Shown here piece by piece: positions 1-8,658 of a stretch of 64,000 bases of DNA. Below the pieces are notes generated by a model that worked only from the letters and a program-made list of their open reading frames with translations, did not search any database and had not been told where the DNA came from. Origin of the DNA: CAZIOH01 sp964540815. Its GTDB lineage: Bacteria; Myxococcota_A; Polyangia; Fen-1088. The position numbers and the translations under genes are program-made. Within the stretch, counting starts at the first letter, position 1. Every line of letters starts with the position of its first letter. Location of the stretch: contig CAZIOH010000027.1 in assembly GCA_964540815.1 (NCBI GenBank), positions 1-64,000 of the forward strand, given 5' to 3'.

Positions 1-137
1 CGTTCTGGCGTCGGATGGTGCGCAGCTATTCGTCCGGACTCTATGAGGAGCGAGCGGCACGAGCGACCGCTCAAGGACATCGGCTCTTCCGTGCGCGCAC
101 GACTGCTACGCATCGCTCACGAGCGGGGCGAGGATCT

Positions 138-1746
138 TCAACTGCTGCTCACGCGCGAGACACATTGGCGATCGAGGCCGCGAAGCCGCCAGACGGGCCA
201 GCTCAGGGCCTCAGCCAGCGCCTTTCGCGAAGCGAGCTCGCCGCGTTCCTTGCTCAATACCGCGAGCTGCTCGGCGGCAACCTCATCGGTCGCGGGGAGC
301 GCGGCCCGCTCCGCGTCGACGCGCGCGCACAAGCCGCGCAGCTCGTGTAACGCCGCGACGTCGACGGCGGGAATCGCTTGCCAGTCGCCAGAGCTCAGCG
401 ACACCTGGATAGCCCGACGCTGCGCGTTCAGGTTCGCCCCCAGGAGGCGCAGCCGGTCCGCGAGCCCCTCGATCTGCACGATCAATGCCTCGTCTTGCTG
501 AAACCTCTGCAGTCTCGCTTGAGCATCTTCGTCCGCTTCCTGCCAGCACAAGGGGCACCGGCCGTCGAGTGCCAGCCCACCGCCTTCGTCCTGCACGGCG
601 ATGGACTGCACGAAGCGCGCGGCCGTTCGAATCATGTCGACCCAAGCGTTCCCCTTGAGCCGTTCCGCCGATACGTCCTCGTCACCGAGCGCTTGCGCGG
701 CGCTCAATGCCCCGTCTGCCGCCACATCGGCCGCGACCGCACACTTCAGTTCCGAGACAGCGTCCACGGAGACTCGCTCGACCGAGTTTGCGAAACGCTC
801 CTGTAGCGTTCGCAACGCCTCGCTCTTGGCCCTTCAGCTCCAACCGGCGCGCGGAGGGCGTGCCCGCGTTCCCGACTGTGAGTTCGGCCTCCGAGTCTCG
901 CAGCGCGGCTTCCTGCTCTTCGCTCCAGACCGCGAACGCCGCGATGGCCGCATCGCTCGTCGCTGAGGACAGCGAGCGGACGAAGCGCCCGGCCTCGCTG
1001 TCGCTTTCAAGATGCTGCAGCGTCTTCTTCGACGGCTGCACCGCCGCGGCCGCCGATGCCAGCGAACGCTTCACGCGGTCGATTTCGCTGGCGAAGCGGT
1101 CCAAGGCGTCGATCCCGGCCGGCCCAACCGCGAGCGTGCCGCCGCGCAGATATGTCTGCGAGCAAGAGCTATCGAGCACGGCGAATCGGCCGGCGCCGGC
1201 GGTGGCGATACCGTCGACCCATTGCACGGGCTCCTCGGCGCCGCCGACCGTCTTGACCGTGAAGGTCGCCGAGCGTTCGCCCTCGGCCGGCACGTCGGAC
1301 CGGACGTCGCCCAGGATCTCGTCGACGACACGGGCGCGGTACACTTTCTTCAACACGCGGCAGTAGCCTGACTTGCCCGAGGCGTTGTCGCCGTACACGA
1401 CGCTGAGTTCCGGTCCGAACTTCAGCGTCTGGTCGGGCCGCAACGCGTTGACGTTGCGGCCTTGTCCGACGGAGACCAGCACACGCTGCTCGCCGCTCGC
1501 GGCTACCGATGGCAGGTCAGCCTCGGACAGCGCCACGTAGCTCGACGCCTGCTGCTCGTTCTCGGCGACGGCGGCCGTCGCCAGCTCGCTGACATCCTCC
1601 GCTTTCAGCTCTTTGCCGCGCAGCACCCGGCGCAGCAACTCACTTTGCCAGCGCGGCAACGGTGCGCTCCAGGCGAGGATGTCGCGATACACGTCGCCCA
1701 CCTTTCCTGCGTGGCTCGCCAACGGCATGACGGTGCTCGTATCCAT
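138..1746 (-). pseudogene. SMC/AAA_13-like ATPase, frameshifted
   Basis: The N-terminal half carries a P-loop (GDNASGKS, about residues 119-126) followed by GYCRVLKK and a region with VLDSSCSQTYL. This pattern is typical of the large AAA_13/RloC-like ATPases often found in mobile and defence loci. The C-terminal half (138-815) is helical and has a CPLCW zinc-hook-like pair. The halves lie in different frames. Removing one C from the CCC at 830-832 joins them smoothly (ELKAKSEALRTLQERF), so either a 1-nt insertion or a sequencing error split the gene. The second frame stops at 138, well short of the family's usual length, and no convincing continuation to the window edge was found, so further lesions are likely. 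It is divergent from the CPBP gene. Intact family members are SMC-like NTPases; the role here is unknown. Confidence 0.6.
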
Positions 1747-1882
1747 ACTTACGAGCTTATCCGTGCTTTACCGGCAGCAGCCACGCGGAGTTGCGTGGCC
1801 TGAATTGAGCCACTTGTCGAGCCGCAGTCCGCCCAGCCCCAATCCCGTCGGAACCTCCAACTCTGGCGGTTGTCCGACCGGG

Positions 1883-2752
1883 ATGATCGAGATCGCGCGG
1901 TCGACCCTCGCACGCGACACTGTTCCGCCCAAGGGGCTTATTCCCTTCCTCGTGGCGGTGTTCGGGCTCACCTGGTTGCTTCTCCTTCCGGCGGGCCTTG
2001 CTCAACGCGGGCTCATCGCCGGGCCGGTGGAGCGCTTCCTTCCCATCGTCATCCTCGGGTTCTGGAGCCCGACGTTGGCCGCTCTGCTCATGGCCCGCGT
2101 GGCCCCCGGCGCTGGTGGCCTGAGCGGACTCCTTCGACCTCTTGGCAAGTGGCGGGTCAAGGTCCGATGGTATCTCCTCGCGCTCGGCCTGCCCGCAGCG
2201 ACCTATGCTGCCGGGATAGGAGCCGGACGGCTCCTCACAGGCTCGGCTGCCGGTCCCTGGATTTCGCTTCCTCACGACGGACAGCGAATAGCGGCGATGC
2301 TGATGCTGCCGCTCGTCGATCAGATTGGATGGCGCGGGTTCGCTTACCCGCGCCTGGCGCAGCGGAACGGCCCGCTGGTCGCCAGCCTGATCCTCGGCGT
2401 TCTCTGGGGCGTCTGGCATACCGCGAAGCAGATGTTGTTCAACGAGGGTGCGGAATCAGTTCCCCCGCCGTTCATGATGCTGTACTTCGTCGCCGGCACC
2501 ATCGTGTTCAGCTGGATCTACATCCACACCGGCGGAAGCCTCTTGCTGGTCGTCCTGGCGCAGATGGGCGCCTATCTCACCAACCCCAGCCCCGGATCCC
2601 TGCCCGGACAGATGTCGCCGCTGGCCATCAATACGGTCGCGTACGTGGTGGTGGCCGTAGCGTTGGTTGCACTGGATCGGAAAGCCTGGCGCTCATCACC
2701 GACGCCCGCCGACCGAACCGACGGGGCGCGTTCCCCGGGCCTACGGTGTTGA
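1883..2752 (+). CDS. CPBP/CAAX-protease-like membrane protein, degenerate active site
   Basis: 289-residue protein with about eight hydrophobic segments and the layout of the CPBP (Abi/CAAX) intramembrane metalloprotease family. Family motif 1 is normally EExxxR. Here it reads DQIGWR (residues 146-151), so both metal-site glutamates are replaced while the arginine remains. Motif 2 keeps its histidine in GVWH (about 179). In motif 3 the usual histidine after HTGGSLLLVVL is a glutamine (about 226). I infer a non-catalytic homologue, perhaps a membrane scaffold. The ATG at 1883 is the first one before the first membrane segment; the frame is open further upstream through non-conserved sequence. 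No strong Shine-Dalgarno site was seen. It lies in the suspected island, divergent from the broken ATPase gene. Confidence 0.75.
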   Translation: MIEIARSTLARDTVPPKGLIPFLVAVFGLTWLLLLPAGLAQRGLIAGPVERFLPIVILGFWSPTLAALLMARVAPGAGGLSGLLRPLGKWRVKVRWYLLALGLPAATYAAGIGAGRLLTGSAAGPWISLPHDGQRIAAMLMLPLVDQIGWRGFAYPRLAQRNGPLVASLILGVLWGVWHTAKQMLFNEGAESVPPPFMMLYFVAGTIVFSWIYIHTGGSLLLVVLAQMGAYLTNPSPGSLPGQMSPLAINTVAYVVVAVALVALDRKAWRSSPTPADRTDGARSPGLRC

Positions 2753-2773
2753 TGTCGGAGAAATTGCTGGTGT

Positions 2774-3337
2774 TCACCGCTTCCGTGCGCCAGACAGATT
2801 CGCGGTTGCTTCATCTGCACACGCACGGATCGTGGCGTGGAAGGGAGTCCAGGCTGTCCACACAGCCTCGGCCCAAGAGCGAGCTCGGCGCGAATGGGTC
2901 GCAAGATCAGGAGCATCAAGCATCGAGGCGACCGTGATCTCCCCCAGCCACGGAACCGGCTCGAGGGGGGCAACGTCCCGTTTGTCCGGAAAGACCCTGG
3001 CCAGGATGTCACCCACAGCCTTGCCAGTCGCCCCTCGCTCGAGAACGAGCAGCAACCCGACCAGATGCACGGGCACCGAGCGCCGTCCGGCGGCCGTCCT
3101 GAAGCCTGGATGCTGGCTCATGTACGCGTCGACAGTCAGACGGTGAGCGCCTGGATACTGAAACTCACCATAATCCCGAAGCGTCACCTGGCCGAAGGTT
3201 GCCCAACAGGCAGCTGAAGCCCCGCCATAGGGACCGACCGGCCCATCGACGACCGGCGCGATGAATCCGCAGCTCGGACAGGGCTGGGAGACTGGTTCTT
3301 CATCTGTCGGGTCCAACGTTCCCCACAGACCATTCAC
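2774..3337 (-). CDS. DUF5946 family protein
   Basis: 187-residue soluble protein. The N-terminal CPSCG motif, the GGASAACWATFGQV stretch and the YxGxHRLTVDAYMSQHP segment are the hallmarks I associate with DUF5946, a family of unknown function with a probable single metal-binding CxxC. The start is a GTG whose bases overlap the stop codon of the upstream serpin gene (GTGA, 4 nt), so the two are translationally coupled and probably co-transcribed. There is no signal peptide or membrane segment. The family assignment is by memory of its conserved motifs; a biochemical role cannot be offered. Confidence 0.75.
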   Translation of the reverse strand: MNGLWGTLDPTDEEPVSQPCPSCGFIAPVVDGPVGPYGGASAACWATFGQVTLRDYGEFQYPGAHRLTVDAYMSQHPGFRTAAGRRSVPVHLVGLLLVLERGATGKAVGDILARVFPDKRDVAPLEPVPWLGEITVASMLDAPDLATHSRRARSWAEAVWTAWTPFHATIRACADEATANLSGARKR

Positions 3338-4638
3338 TGCGTGGGATCGAGGACGCGTCCCTGGAAGAGGATGGCGCCGGTTGCTTCGTGGCGAATGAAG
3401 AACAGGAACGGGCGATCCACGGTCAGGGGGTTCAATACCGCGGACTGCGTCCGGATGACCACCGCCGTCGCTGCGGAGGCTTCCGTGCCCATCTCGTCGA
3501 CCGCGATGGTCGCCTGGTGCAAAACGTCGGAGACAAAGAGATCGCGCCTGCCATTGATGGCCGAGAGATCCGCGACGGAGGCGTCGAAGGCTTGATTCAT
3601 CCCGAGCGCCATGAGGGCCGGCTTGAGCCCGCTGTCGGTCTTGAAGCTGAAGGCGGGCATGTTCACGGCGCCCGGCACGGCCGTCGAGCGAGCGGCGAGC
3701 ACGGCGCCGAGGCGATCCGCGTCGAGCGCTGCCTCGAACGCGGCGAAGGTCCCCGCGTCGGGCACCACCAGCACCATCGACACCGTCCCGCCCACGTAGG
3801 GAAGCGCGGCCGCCCGCCAGCCATCACCGCTCCAGTTGTCGAGGTTCTTGGGGCCGGACATCATCTTGTCTACCGTCACGTCGCCGCCCGGCGCGTGAAA
3901 GATCCCTGGCGAGCTGTGCGACTCGAACGGGGTGAGCCAGTCGCCGAGGAAGTAGACCGCGTTGGTGAGCACCAGCCGGGTGCCCGGATCGATGGAGCCC
4001 TGGGGCAGCAACATGGTCACCTTGTGCTCGGTATTGTCGGACACCCACCCGTTGATGGTCGCCCGGGCGATCTCGGCCGCGCCCGCGAAGTCCACGAGAC
4101 GGATGCCGGCTCCGTAGTTCGCCGCCAGCAGATCGAGGTAGGTCGGCAAGAAGGCGTACCCGGTCTGTCCCCAGGTGGCATTGGCGAGGGTCAACCGAAA
4201 GGTGCCGGTGCCGCCGGTCGGCTGCGTGATCAGCGCCAGATCGAGCGCATCGAACGCCGGGTGCAGGCGCTCGGGCGACAGCTCGAAGTGGAGCGTCGAG
4301 GCGATCTCGGTCGCGGTTCCGCCCGCGGCCCCGCCGTAGAGCATGGCGAGCGCGATCGAGATGCTGATGGGAGAAAAAACCAGGTTCCCGGGAGTCGCGC
4401 GTCCGAGGGCGTGATGGAGATCCAGCGCGAAGGCGCGGTTGTCCGAGGCGAGCTGGAGCGTGTCGGCGGGCGGCACACTCGGGGTCGCGACGCGAACCAG
4501 GGTCGACCTGGCCTCCATGCCCGGGGTGGCGCTCGGCGCGGGCGAGCCGGCACACGACAAGAGGAGAACCATCGGCAAGCAGCGCGTGGTGCGGCCACAT
4601 CGATGCCGCGGCGCGCGAGCGCGAGAATGTCGGTTCAT
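3334..4638 (-). CDS. Serpin-family lipoprotein
   Basis: 434-residue protein with an Arg-rich n-region and lipobox LLSC (Cys29), so probably exported and lipidated. The rest is a full serpin fold: NLVFSPISISIALAMLYGGA near the N-terminus, NATWGQ, LTNAVYFLGDW, and the C-terminal signature DRPFLFFIRHEATGAILFQG. The reactive-centre hinge reads EMGTEASAATA, with Gly at P15, Thr at P14 and small residues at P12-P9, the pattern of inhibitory serpins that can insert the loop. Counting from the hinge puts the scissile region near IRTQS; the exact P1 residue is uncertain. Serpins trap serine or cysteine proteases irreversibly. Surface display suggests defence against foreign or self-secreted proteases (inference). 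It overlaps the DUF5946 gene by 4 nt downstream. Confidence 0.9.
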   Translation of the reverse strand: MNRHSRARAPRHRCGRTTRCLPMVLLLSCAGSPAPSATPGMEARSTLVRVATPSVPPADTLQLASDNRAFALDLHHALGRATPGNLVFSPISISIALAMLYGGAAGGTATEIASTLHFELSPERLHPAFDALDLALITQPTGGTGTFRLTLANATWGQTGYAFLPTYLDLLAANYGAGIRLVDFAGAAEIARATINGWVSDNTEHKVTMLLPQGSIDPGTRLVLTNAVYFLGDWLTPFESHSSPGIFHAPGGDVTVDKMMSGPKNLDNWSGDGWRAAALPYVGGTVSMVLVVPDAGTFAAFEAALDADRLGAVLAARSTAVPGAVNMPAFSFKTDSGLKPALMALGMNQAFDASVADLSAINGRRDLFVSDVLHQATIAVDEMGTEASAATAVVIRTQSAVLNPLTVDRPFLFFIRHEATGAILFQGRVLDPTQ

Positions 4639-4708
4639 TGGACAGCTCCAGGCCAGGTCGACTCCGGAGTTTTGATCTTAGCAGGACCTCGAGCCTGGAA
4701 ACATCAGG

Positions 4709-5679
4709 ATGTCTTGGACCGACGGATCCAGTGCTTCCCGAATTCCTCGCAGACTTCGGACCATTCGCCACGTCTACTTCACGATGCACGCCATGTTCCG
4801 GAAGGCGATCCCCCGTCTTCTCGACACCAACCCCTGCTCGATTGACTCGGAGGATCTCCCCTCGAAGATCGACAAGGATCCCGAGTGGCGGGCATCGGCC
4901 GTGTTCACGAAGGACGAGCTCGTCAAGATCATCTCGGCCGACGGGGTGCCCGAGGATCGCCGCACGTTCTATGGCCTGCTGTTCCTCGGCGCGATGCGGT
5001 TCGGCGAGGTCGCCGCTCTTCGATGGCGCCACTACGACGGCGCCACTACGACGCGACGCTCCTTCCGCTCGGGCGCCTCCTCGTTGCGCACAGCTACAGC
5101 ACGAAGAGCAAGAAAGAAAAGTCGGTCAAGACCGAGCAGCCCCGGTGGGTCCCCGTCCACGAGGCCCTGGCCCAAAGGCTTGCCGACTGGCGAGACCGTG
5201 GCGGCTGGGAAGAGCCCATGGGTCGCAAGCCCGGCCCCGACGATCTCATCGTCCCGTCCCGTCGCGGCCAGAACCGCAGCGTCAACCACATGCTGAAGAG
5301 GTTCCACCAGGATCTGGAGCGGCTCGAGCTTCGCCCCCGCCGGCAACACGACGCCCGTCGGACCTTCATCTCGCTCGCGATCGCGGACGGTGCCCGGAAG
5401 GACATCCTCCGCTGGGTCACGCACGGGCCCGAAGGGGACATCGTCGATCTCTACACGACGCTGCCGTGGCACACGCTCTGCGAGGAGGTGGCGCGCCTCA
5501 AGATCGATCTCGAAACCGCCCCCAAAACCGCCCCAAAATCCGTCGCGCCCGACCCCGCTAAGTACGCGAAATTACACGAGCGTCACTTACATTTTACTTA
5601 CACGGTCCAACATCCTGAACAATTTCAGGAACTTACGAAGCGGGGTGGACGGGACTTGAACCCGCGGCCTCCGCCGTGA
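4709..5679 (+). pseudogene. Tyrosine recombinase (phage/island integrase), frameshifted and N-truncated
   Basis: The N-terminal part (4709 to about 5038) contains the end of a core-binding domain (HVYFTMHAMFRKA) and the first catalytic arginine in GAMRFGEVAALRW. The C-terminal part, in another frame, has the strand lysine region (STKSKKEK), HDARR, WVTHG and the tyrosine in VDLYT, so the R-K-HxxR-H-Y set is all present. The break is an exact 14-bp tandem duplication at 5025-5052; deleting one copy gives a continuous ALRWRHYDATLLPLGR. Most of the core-binding domain is missing upstream. The last residues (RGGRDLNPRPPP) are the antisense reading of the tRNA-Asp gene, as expected when an integrase sits at its own tRNA attachment site. 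Confidence 0.85.
5025..5052. repeat. 14-bp tandem duplication inactivating the integrase
   Basis: GGCGCCACTACGAC occurs twice back to back (5025-5038 and 5039-5052). Fourteen is not a multiple of three, so the second copy throws the recombinase out of frame in the middle of its catalytic domain. Perfect identity of the copies suggests a recent slippage event. Confidence 0.95.
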
Positions 5680-5714
5680 CAGGGCGGCGTTATAACCGAC
5701 TTAACTACCACCCC
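5641..5714 (-). tRNA. tRNA-Asp (GTC)
   Basis: On the minus strand the sequence folds as a cloverleaf: 7-bp acceptor GGGGTGG/CCACCCC, D arm, anticodon stem CCGCC/GGCGG with loop CTGTCAC (anticodon GTC), T arm with GGTTCAAGTCC, and discriminator G as in other tRNA-Asp genes. CCA is not encoded. The 3' end is overlapped by the tail of the broken integrase gene on the other strand, so this tRNA is the probable attachment site of the element lying to the left. Confidence 0.95.
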
Positions 5715-5783
5715 AGATTGTCACCGGGGGCGAACCTCCGGGCTTGGCTTGGCCTGGCGAGCCGGGCCCAACCGAGCGCGTGC

Positions 5784-5812
5784 TATCTACCTATCTGCGA
5801 GGGTTGTGTCAA
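5784..5812 (-). promoter_or_regulatory. Sigma-70-type promoter for tRNA-Asp
   Basis: Minus strand: a perfect -35 TTGACA (5807-5812), a 17-bp spacer and TAGATA as -10 (5784-5789), about 70 nt before the mature tRNA 5' end. It lies in an otherwise gene-free stretch (5715-5976) and points at the tRNA. Confidence 0.65.
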
Positions 5813-5976
5813 CGTTGCAAATCCCCTATCGACGGCCACCCTCGGTGGGGGGGAGAGGGATGCCTGCGCGACGACCGCACGGAATCGCGAGAGGGGGCCT
5901 GGCGTGATACCGTCGCCATTTCGAAGGGCCCGTTCGGGTCCATGCCCCGGGCCGCACCGGCCCGCACGGGAGGAAG

Positions 5977-6597
5977 ATGGTGTCCATGTCGATATCCACG
6001 TCCACGTCCACATCCACGTCGAAGCCCGCCGGGGCAAAGCATCGTTCGTTCCCTCTCGCGCTCGTTCTTGCGGTCGCGGCCCTGGGTTTTGCGGCCGGGG
6101 TCCCCGGAAGTGCCCGGGCCGACAAGGCTGCCGTCGCCCAGGCCCCGGGCGCCACTGCGACGGCCACCACGACCAGCTGCAAGGCATTCGGAAGCGGAAA
6201 GTGTTGTGATCCAGACATCGCGGCCCACCTGACCAAGGCCGCGGTCTTCAAGGCCTGCGGCGAATCGGATGCCACCTTCCTCGGCGAGGCCGGCTCGAAG
6301 GAGACCTGCAAGTACGTCTTCAAGGTCGAAGGTGAGAAGCCAGAGGAGACCTTCGTTCAGGTCTATGCACCGGCCCAGAAGGAGGTGCCCTCCTCTCCCA
6401 ACGATCCCTTCTTCTCGTGGAAGAAGGTGGGCAAGGCGTACGTCACCGACAAGGCCAAGTCTCCCAAGGCCGCGCCGATGATGGCCAACTCGACCGGCAT
6501 CTGGCTGCCGGCCAAAGGCTACTTCGTCAGCATCAACGCATCGACCAAGGTCTGCACCAAGGTCGAGGCGTCCAAGCTGGCCACGGCCGTCAAATAG
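5977..6597 (+). CDS. Small secreted protein of unknown function
   Basis: About 206 residues. The N-terminus is a Ser-Thr dipeptide tract encoded by TCCACG-type hexamers, followed by basic residues and a clear signal peptide (LALVLAVAALGFAAG) ending at ARA. The mature part has a paired-Cys motif (CKAFGSGKCC), further cysteines and a conserved-looking middle rich in Lys and aromatic residues. I do not recognise the family. GGGAGG at 5968-5973 is too close to the ATG at 5977 and better spaced for GTG 5980 or ATG 5986, so the true start may be three codons in. The stop overlaps the stop of the convergent fatty-acid-hydroxylase gene by 8 nt. It is probably periplasmic or surface-located. Confidence 0.7.
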   Translation: MVSMSISTSTSTSTSKPAGAKHRSFPLALVLAVAALGFAAGVPGSARADKAAVAQAPGATATATTTSCKAFGSGKCCDPDIAAHLTKAAVFKACGESDATFLGEAGSKETCKYVFKVEGEKPEETFVQVYAPAQKEVPSSPNDPFFSWKKVGKAYVTDKAKSPKAAPMMANSTGIWLPAKGYFVSINASTKVCTKVEASKLATAVK

Positions 6598-7471
6598 TCT
6601 TTGCCCCCGGGCCGCCGCCGCCCCCCACGGCGGCCGCAATCCCGCCCGCGGTCGTGCCGGGCCGCCCCGGGCCGTGCGCCACCGTGCCTGGTCGTTCACG
6701 CGTCCCCATGATCACGTCCGTCAGAGGAAAGGTCACGTTGAAGTTGACGTGGGCCATGCGCCGCAGGACGTGGTGGTGCTGGTGGTGGGCACGCAGCGCG
6801 CCGAAGATCCCCCGGCCCTCGGCGGCCAGCCCGAAGCGGGCCATGGTGTCCGACGGCACATGGTAGAGCGCGTGCAGAACCTCGTAGGTCAGGAAGTAGC
6901 CCAGCGCCGCGACGTAGAAGACCCCCACCATCCCAACGCCTCCGAGCGCCCCGGCCAGGATCGCCACCGGTGACACGGTCACGAGCAGGAGCACGATGGT
7001 GTACCAGGGCATCATGATCAGGCTGAGCTCGCGCATGTCGTGGAAGGCCATGGTCGAATCGGTGAACGCAACGTGATGGATCTGGGCATGGTTGTGGTAC
7101 ATGAACCGCGGAAACATGGGCCGGTGCATCGGATAGCGATGGACGGTCCATTCGAAGAAGTTGGCGAACACCCAGAACGCCGGGACCAGCAGCCACCCGG
7201 CCGCCGGTGCGCGCAGCGCGATGGCGAATGCCACGGCCATCAACCCGACGCCCAGGGTCGCGGTCTGCGCGATCTGCCGGCGACCAGAGTAGCCGGCGGG
7301 AATCATCTCGGCCCTCGTCATGCTCAAGGTTAGCATGTCCAGGCGCGAAGCTCCCTCGTCCGTCGGCGTCACGCGGCGGATGCTTCTTCCCGGCGGCTGA
7401 GGCCCGCGCCGGCCCCGGCCGACCGGCCGGTCCTCGAGGAGTGGCATCGGAGGCATCTTCCGGTATTCCAT
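6590..7471 (-). CDS. Fatty-acid-hydroxylase/sterol-desaturase family membrane protein
   Basis: Integral membrane di-iron protein. The histidine boxes are HRYPMH, HNHAQIHH and, after the last membrane segments, HHQHHH, the order and spacing of the FA-hydroxylase superfamily (fatty acid or sterol C-H oxidation). Four or so hydrophobic helices separate them. The C-terminal 35 residues are Gly/Pro-rich and probably disordered. The start is uncertain: ATG 7471 is given, an in-frame GTG at 7540 lies upstream, and the conserved domain begins only around MTRAEMIPAGYS. The divergent neighbour is CarF, also a membrane lipid enzyme with a His-rich centre, so the two may act on the same lipid class (inference). 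The exact substrate cannot be told from sequence. Confidence 0.85.
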   Translation of the reverse strand: MEYRKMPPMPLLEDRPVGRGRRGPQPPGRSIRRVTPTDEGASRLDMLTLSMTRAEMIPAGYSGRRQIAQTATLGVGLMAVAFAIALRAPAAGWLLVPAFWVFANFFEWTVHRYPMHRPMFPRFMYHNHAQIHHVAFTDSTMAFHDMRELSLIMMPWYTIVLLLVTVSPVAILAGALGGVGMVGVFYVAALGYFLTYEVLHALYHVPSDTMARFGLAAEGRGIFGALRAHHQHHHVLRRMAHVNFNVTFPLTDVIMGTRERPGTVAHGPGRPGTTAGGIAAAVGGGGGPGAKTI

Positions 7472-7562
7472 GGTAAACAGGCCCGCCGCCAGCGTCGAAG
7501 GAAGCCGTTCCGCCAACGGCGGCCGTCTTGATATAGTCACGGAAGAAGTTCACGGCACACAC

Positions 7563-8378
7563 GTGATTTCAGCCAAAACTCCCTACGGCTATTCCCGGAT
7601 GCATCGCGCGGCGGAGCTCGCGTCGATGGCGGTGGTAGCCCTCTTGCTGATCGCCTTCGTGGTGCAGACGGCGCGCACCATCACGACGGGCAGCGGAGCG
7701 CTGCGCCTGGTCGTCACGGGACTGTCGGCCTACGTGGCCTCCGACCTCATCTCGGGGGTGGTGCACTGGGCCGGCGATACGCTCGGTGATGAGAGCGTGC
7801 CGTTCGTCGGCCCGAACTTCATCAAGCCCTTTCGGATCCATCACGTCGATCAGCTCGCCATCACCCGCCACGACCTCATCGAGACCAACGGAAACAACTG
7901 CATCGTGGTCCTCGGTCCCCTGGCCGCGGCGTTCTTGATCCTGCCGTCCCGGGATGGTTGGTTCTTCGACGCTTGCGTCTTCATGGCCTTCCTCGCGGTC
8001 TTCGTCGTCGCCACCAACCAGTTCCACAAGTGGGCCCACCAGACGAACCCGCCCCGCATCGCCCGCGTGCTGCAGGCGAGCGGCCTGATCCTCACCACCC
8101 CGCACCACGACCGGCACCACGCGCCACCCCACGATCGCCACTACTGCATCACCGTCGGGTGGCTGAACCCGCTGCTCGACTTCATCGGATTTTTCCGCGG
8201 GGCCGAGTGGGTCATCACCCAGGTTCGGCCGCACTGGCTTCACGCGGGCGCGCGCGTCCCCGTGCGCGCGCATCCAGGGCATCCCGGAGGATCATCCCCG
8301 GCGGCCCGGGCCCCGCGCGGCCCCGGGGCGGTCGGCGGAGATTCGGTCGCCGCGGGGAGCCCGGACCTCCTGCCGTGA
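7563..8378 (+). CDS. carF: CarF-type plasmanylethanolamine desaturase
   Basis: Membrane protein matching the Kua/TMEM189/CarF family: SDLISGVVHWAGDTLGDE near the N-terminus, FRIHHVDQLAITRHDLIETNG, QFHKWAHQTNPPR, and the terminal cluster TPHHDRHHAPPHDRHYC (about residues 180-196) followed by GWLNPLLDFIGFF. In Myxococcus and animals this enzyme introduces the vinyl-ether bond that turns plasmanyl into plasmenyl ethanolamine lipids. In Myxococcus it is needed for light-induced carotenoid synthesis through singlet-oxygen signalling. The roughly 45-residue C-terminal tail is low-complexity and extends beyond the family core. The start is uncertain: GTG 7563 and ATG 7599 are both possible, with only a weak GGAAG upstream. 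Divergent from the fatty-acid-hydroxylase gene. Confidence 0.9.
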   Translation: MISAKTPYGYSRMHRAAELASMAVVALLLIAFVVQTARTITTGSGALRLVVTGLSAYVASDLISGVVHWAGDTLGDESVPFVGPNFIKPFRIHHVDQLAITRHDLIETNGNNCIVVLGPLAAAFLILPSRDGWFFDACVFMAFLAVFVVATNQFHKWAHQTNPPRIARVLQASGLILTTPHHDRHHAPPHDRHYCITVGWLNPLLDFIGFFRGAEWVITQVRPHWLHAGARVPVRAHPGHPGGSSPAARAPRGPGAVGGDSVAAGSPDLLP

Positions 8379-8430
8379 CCGAGGGGCGAGCGTGGAAGGT
8401 GGAGGGTTGACGTTGGAGGGTGGGTGCCGC

Positions 8431-8482
8431 GGCCCCCCCCCCCCCCCCCCCCCCACCCCCCCCCCCCCCCCCCCCCCCCCCC
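8431..8482. other. Poly-C tract, low-quality contig end
   Basis: About 50 almost uninterrupted C residues followed by G and A runs, then a 10-N gap. This composition is unlike anything else nearby and directly borders a scaffold join, so it is probably a sequencing or assembly artefact. The interval 8379-8658 otherwise shows no gene. Confidence 0.7.
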
Positions 8483-8548
8483 GGGGGACGGGGGCCCACA
8501 AAAAAGGCTGCCGCCCACGGCACACCCCACAAAAAAGCAAAAACCCCC

Positions 8549-8558
8549 NNNNNNNNNN
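8549..8558. other. Assembly gap (10 N)
   Basis: Ten undetermined bases between carF and yajQ, flanked by homopolymer-rich sequence. The real distance between the two genes is unknown. Confidence 0.99.
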
Positions 8559-8658
8559 CGGCCCCTCCCCTCCCCTCCCCTCCTCCCCGCCGCGCCCCGC
8601 CTCCCGCGCCGGCGGCCGGCCTCCACCACCTCGACGATTGGAGCTATCCTTGCCCGGC

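Noticed and set aside
8431..8482. Poly-C tract as a phase-variation switch
   Set aside because: It is outside any gene and next to a scaffold gap with other homopolymers, so artefact is more likely.
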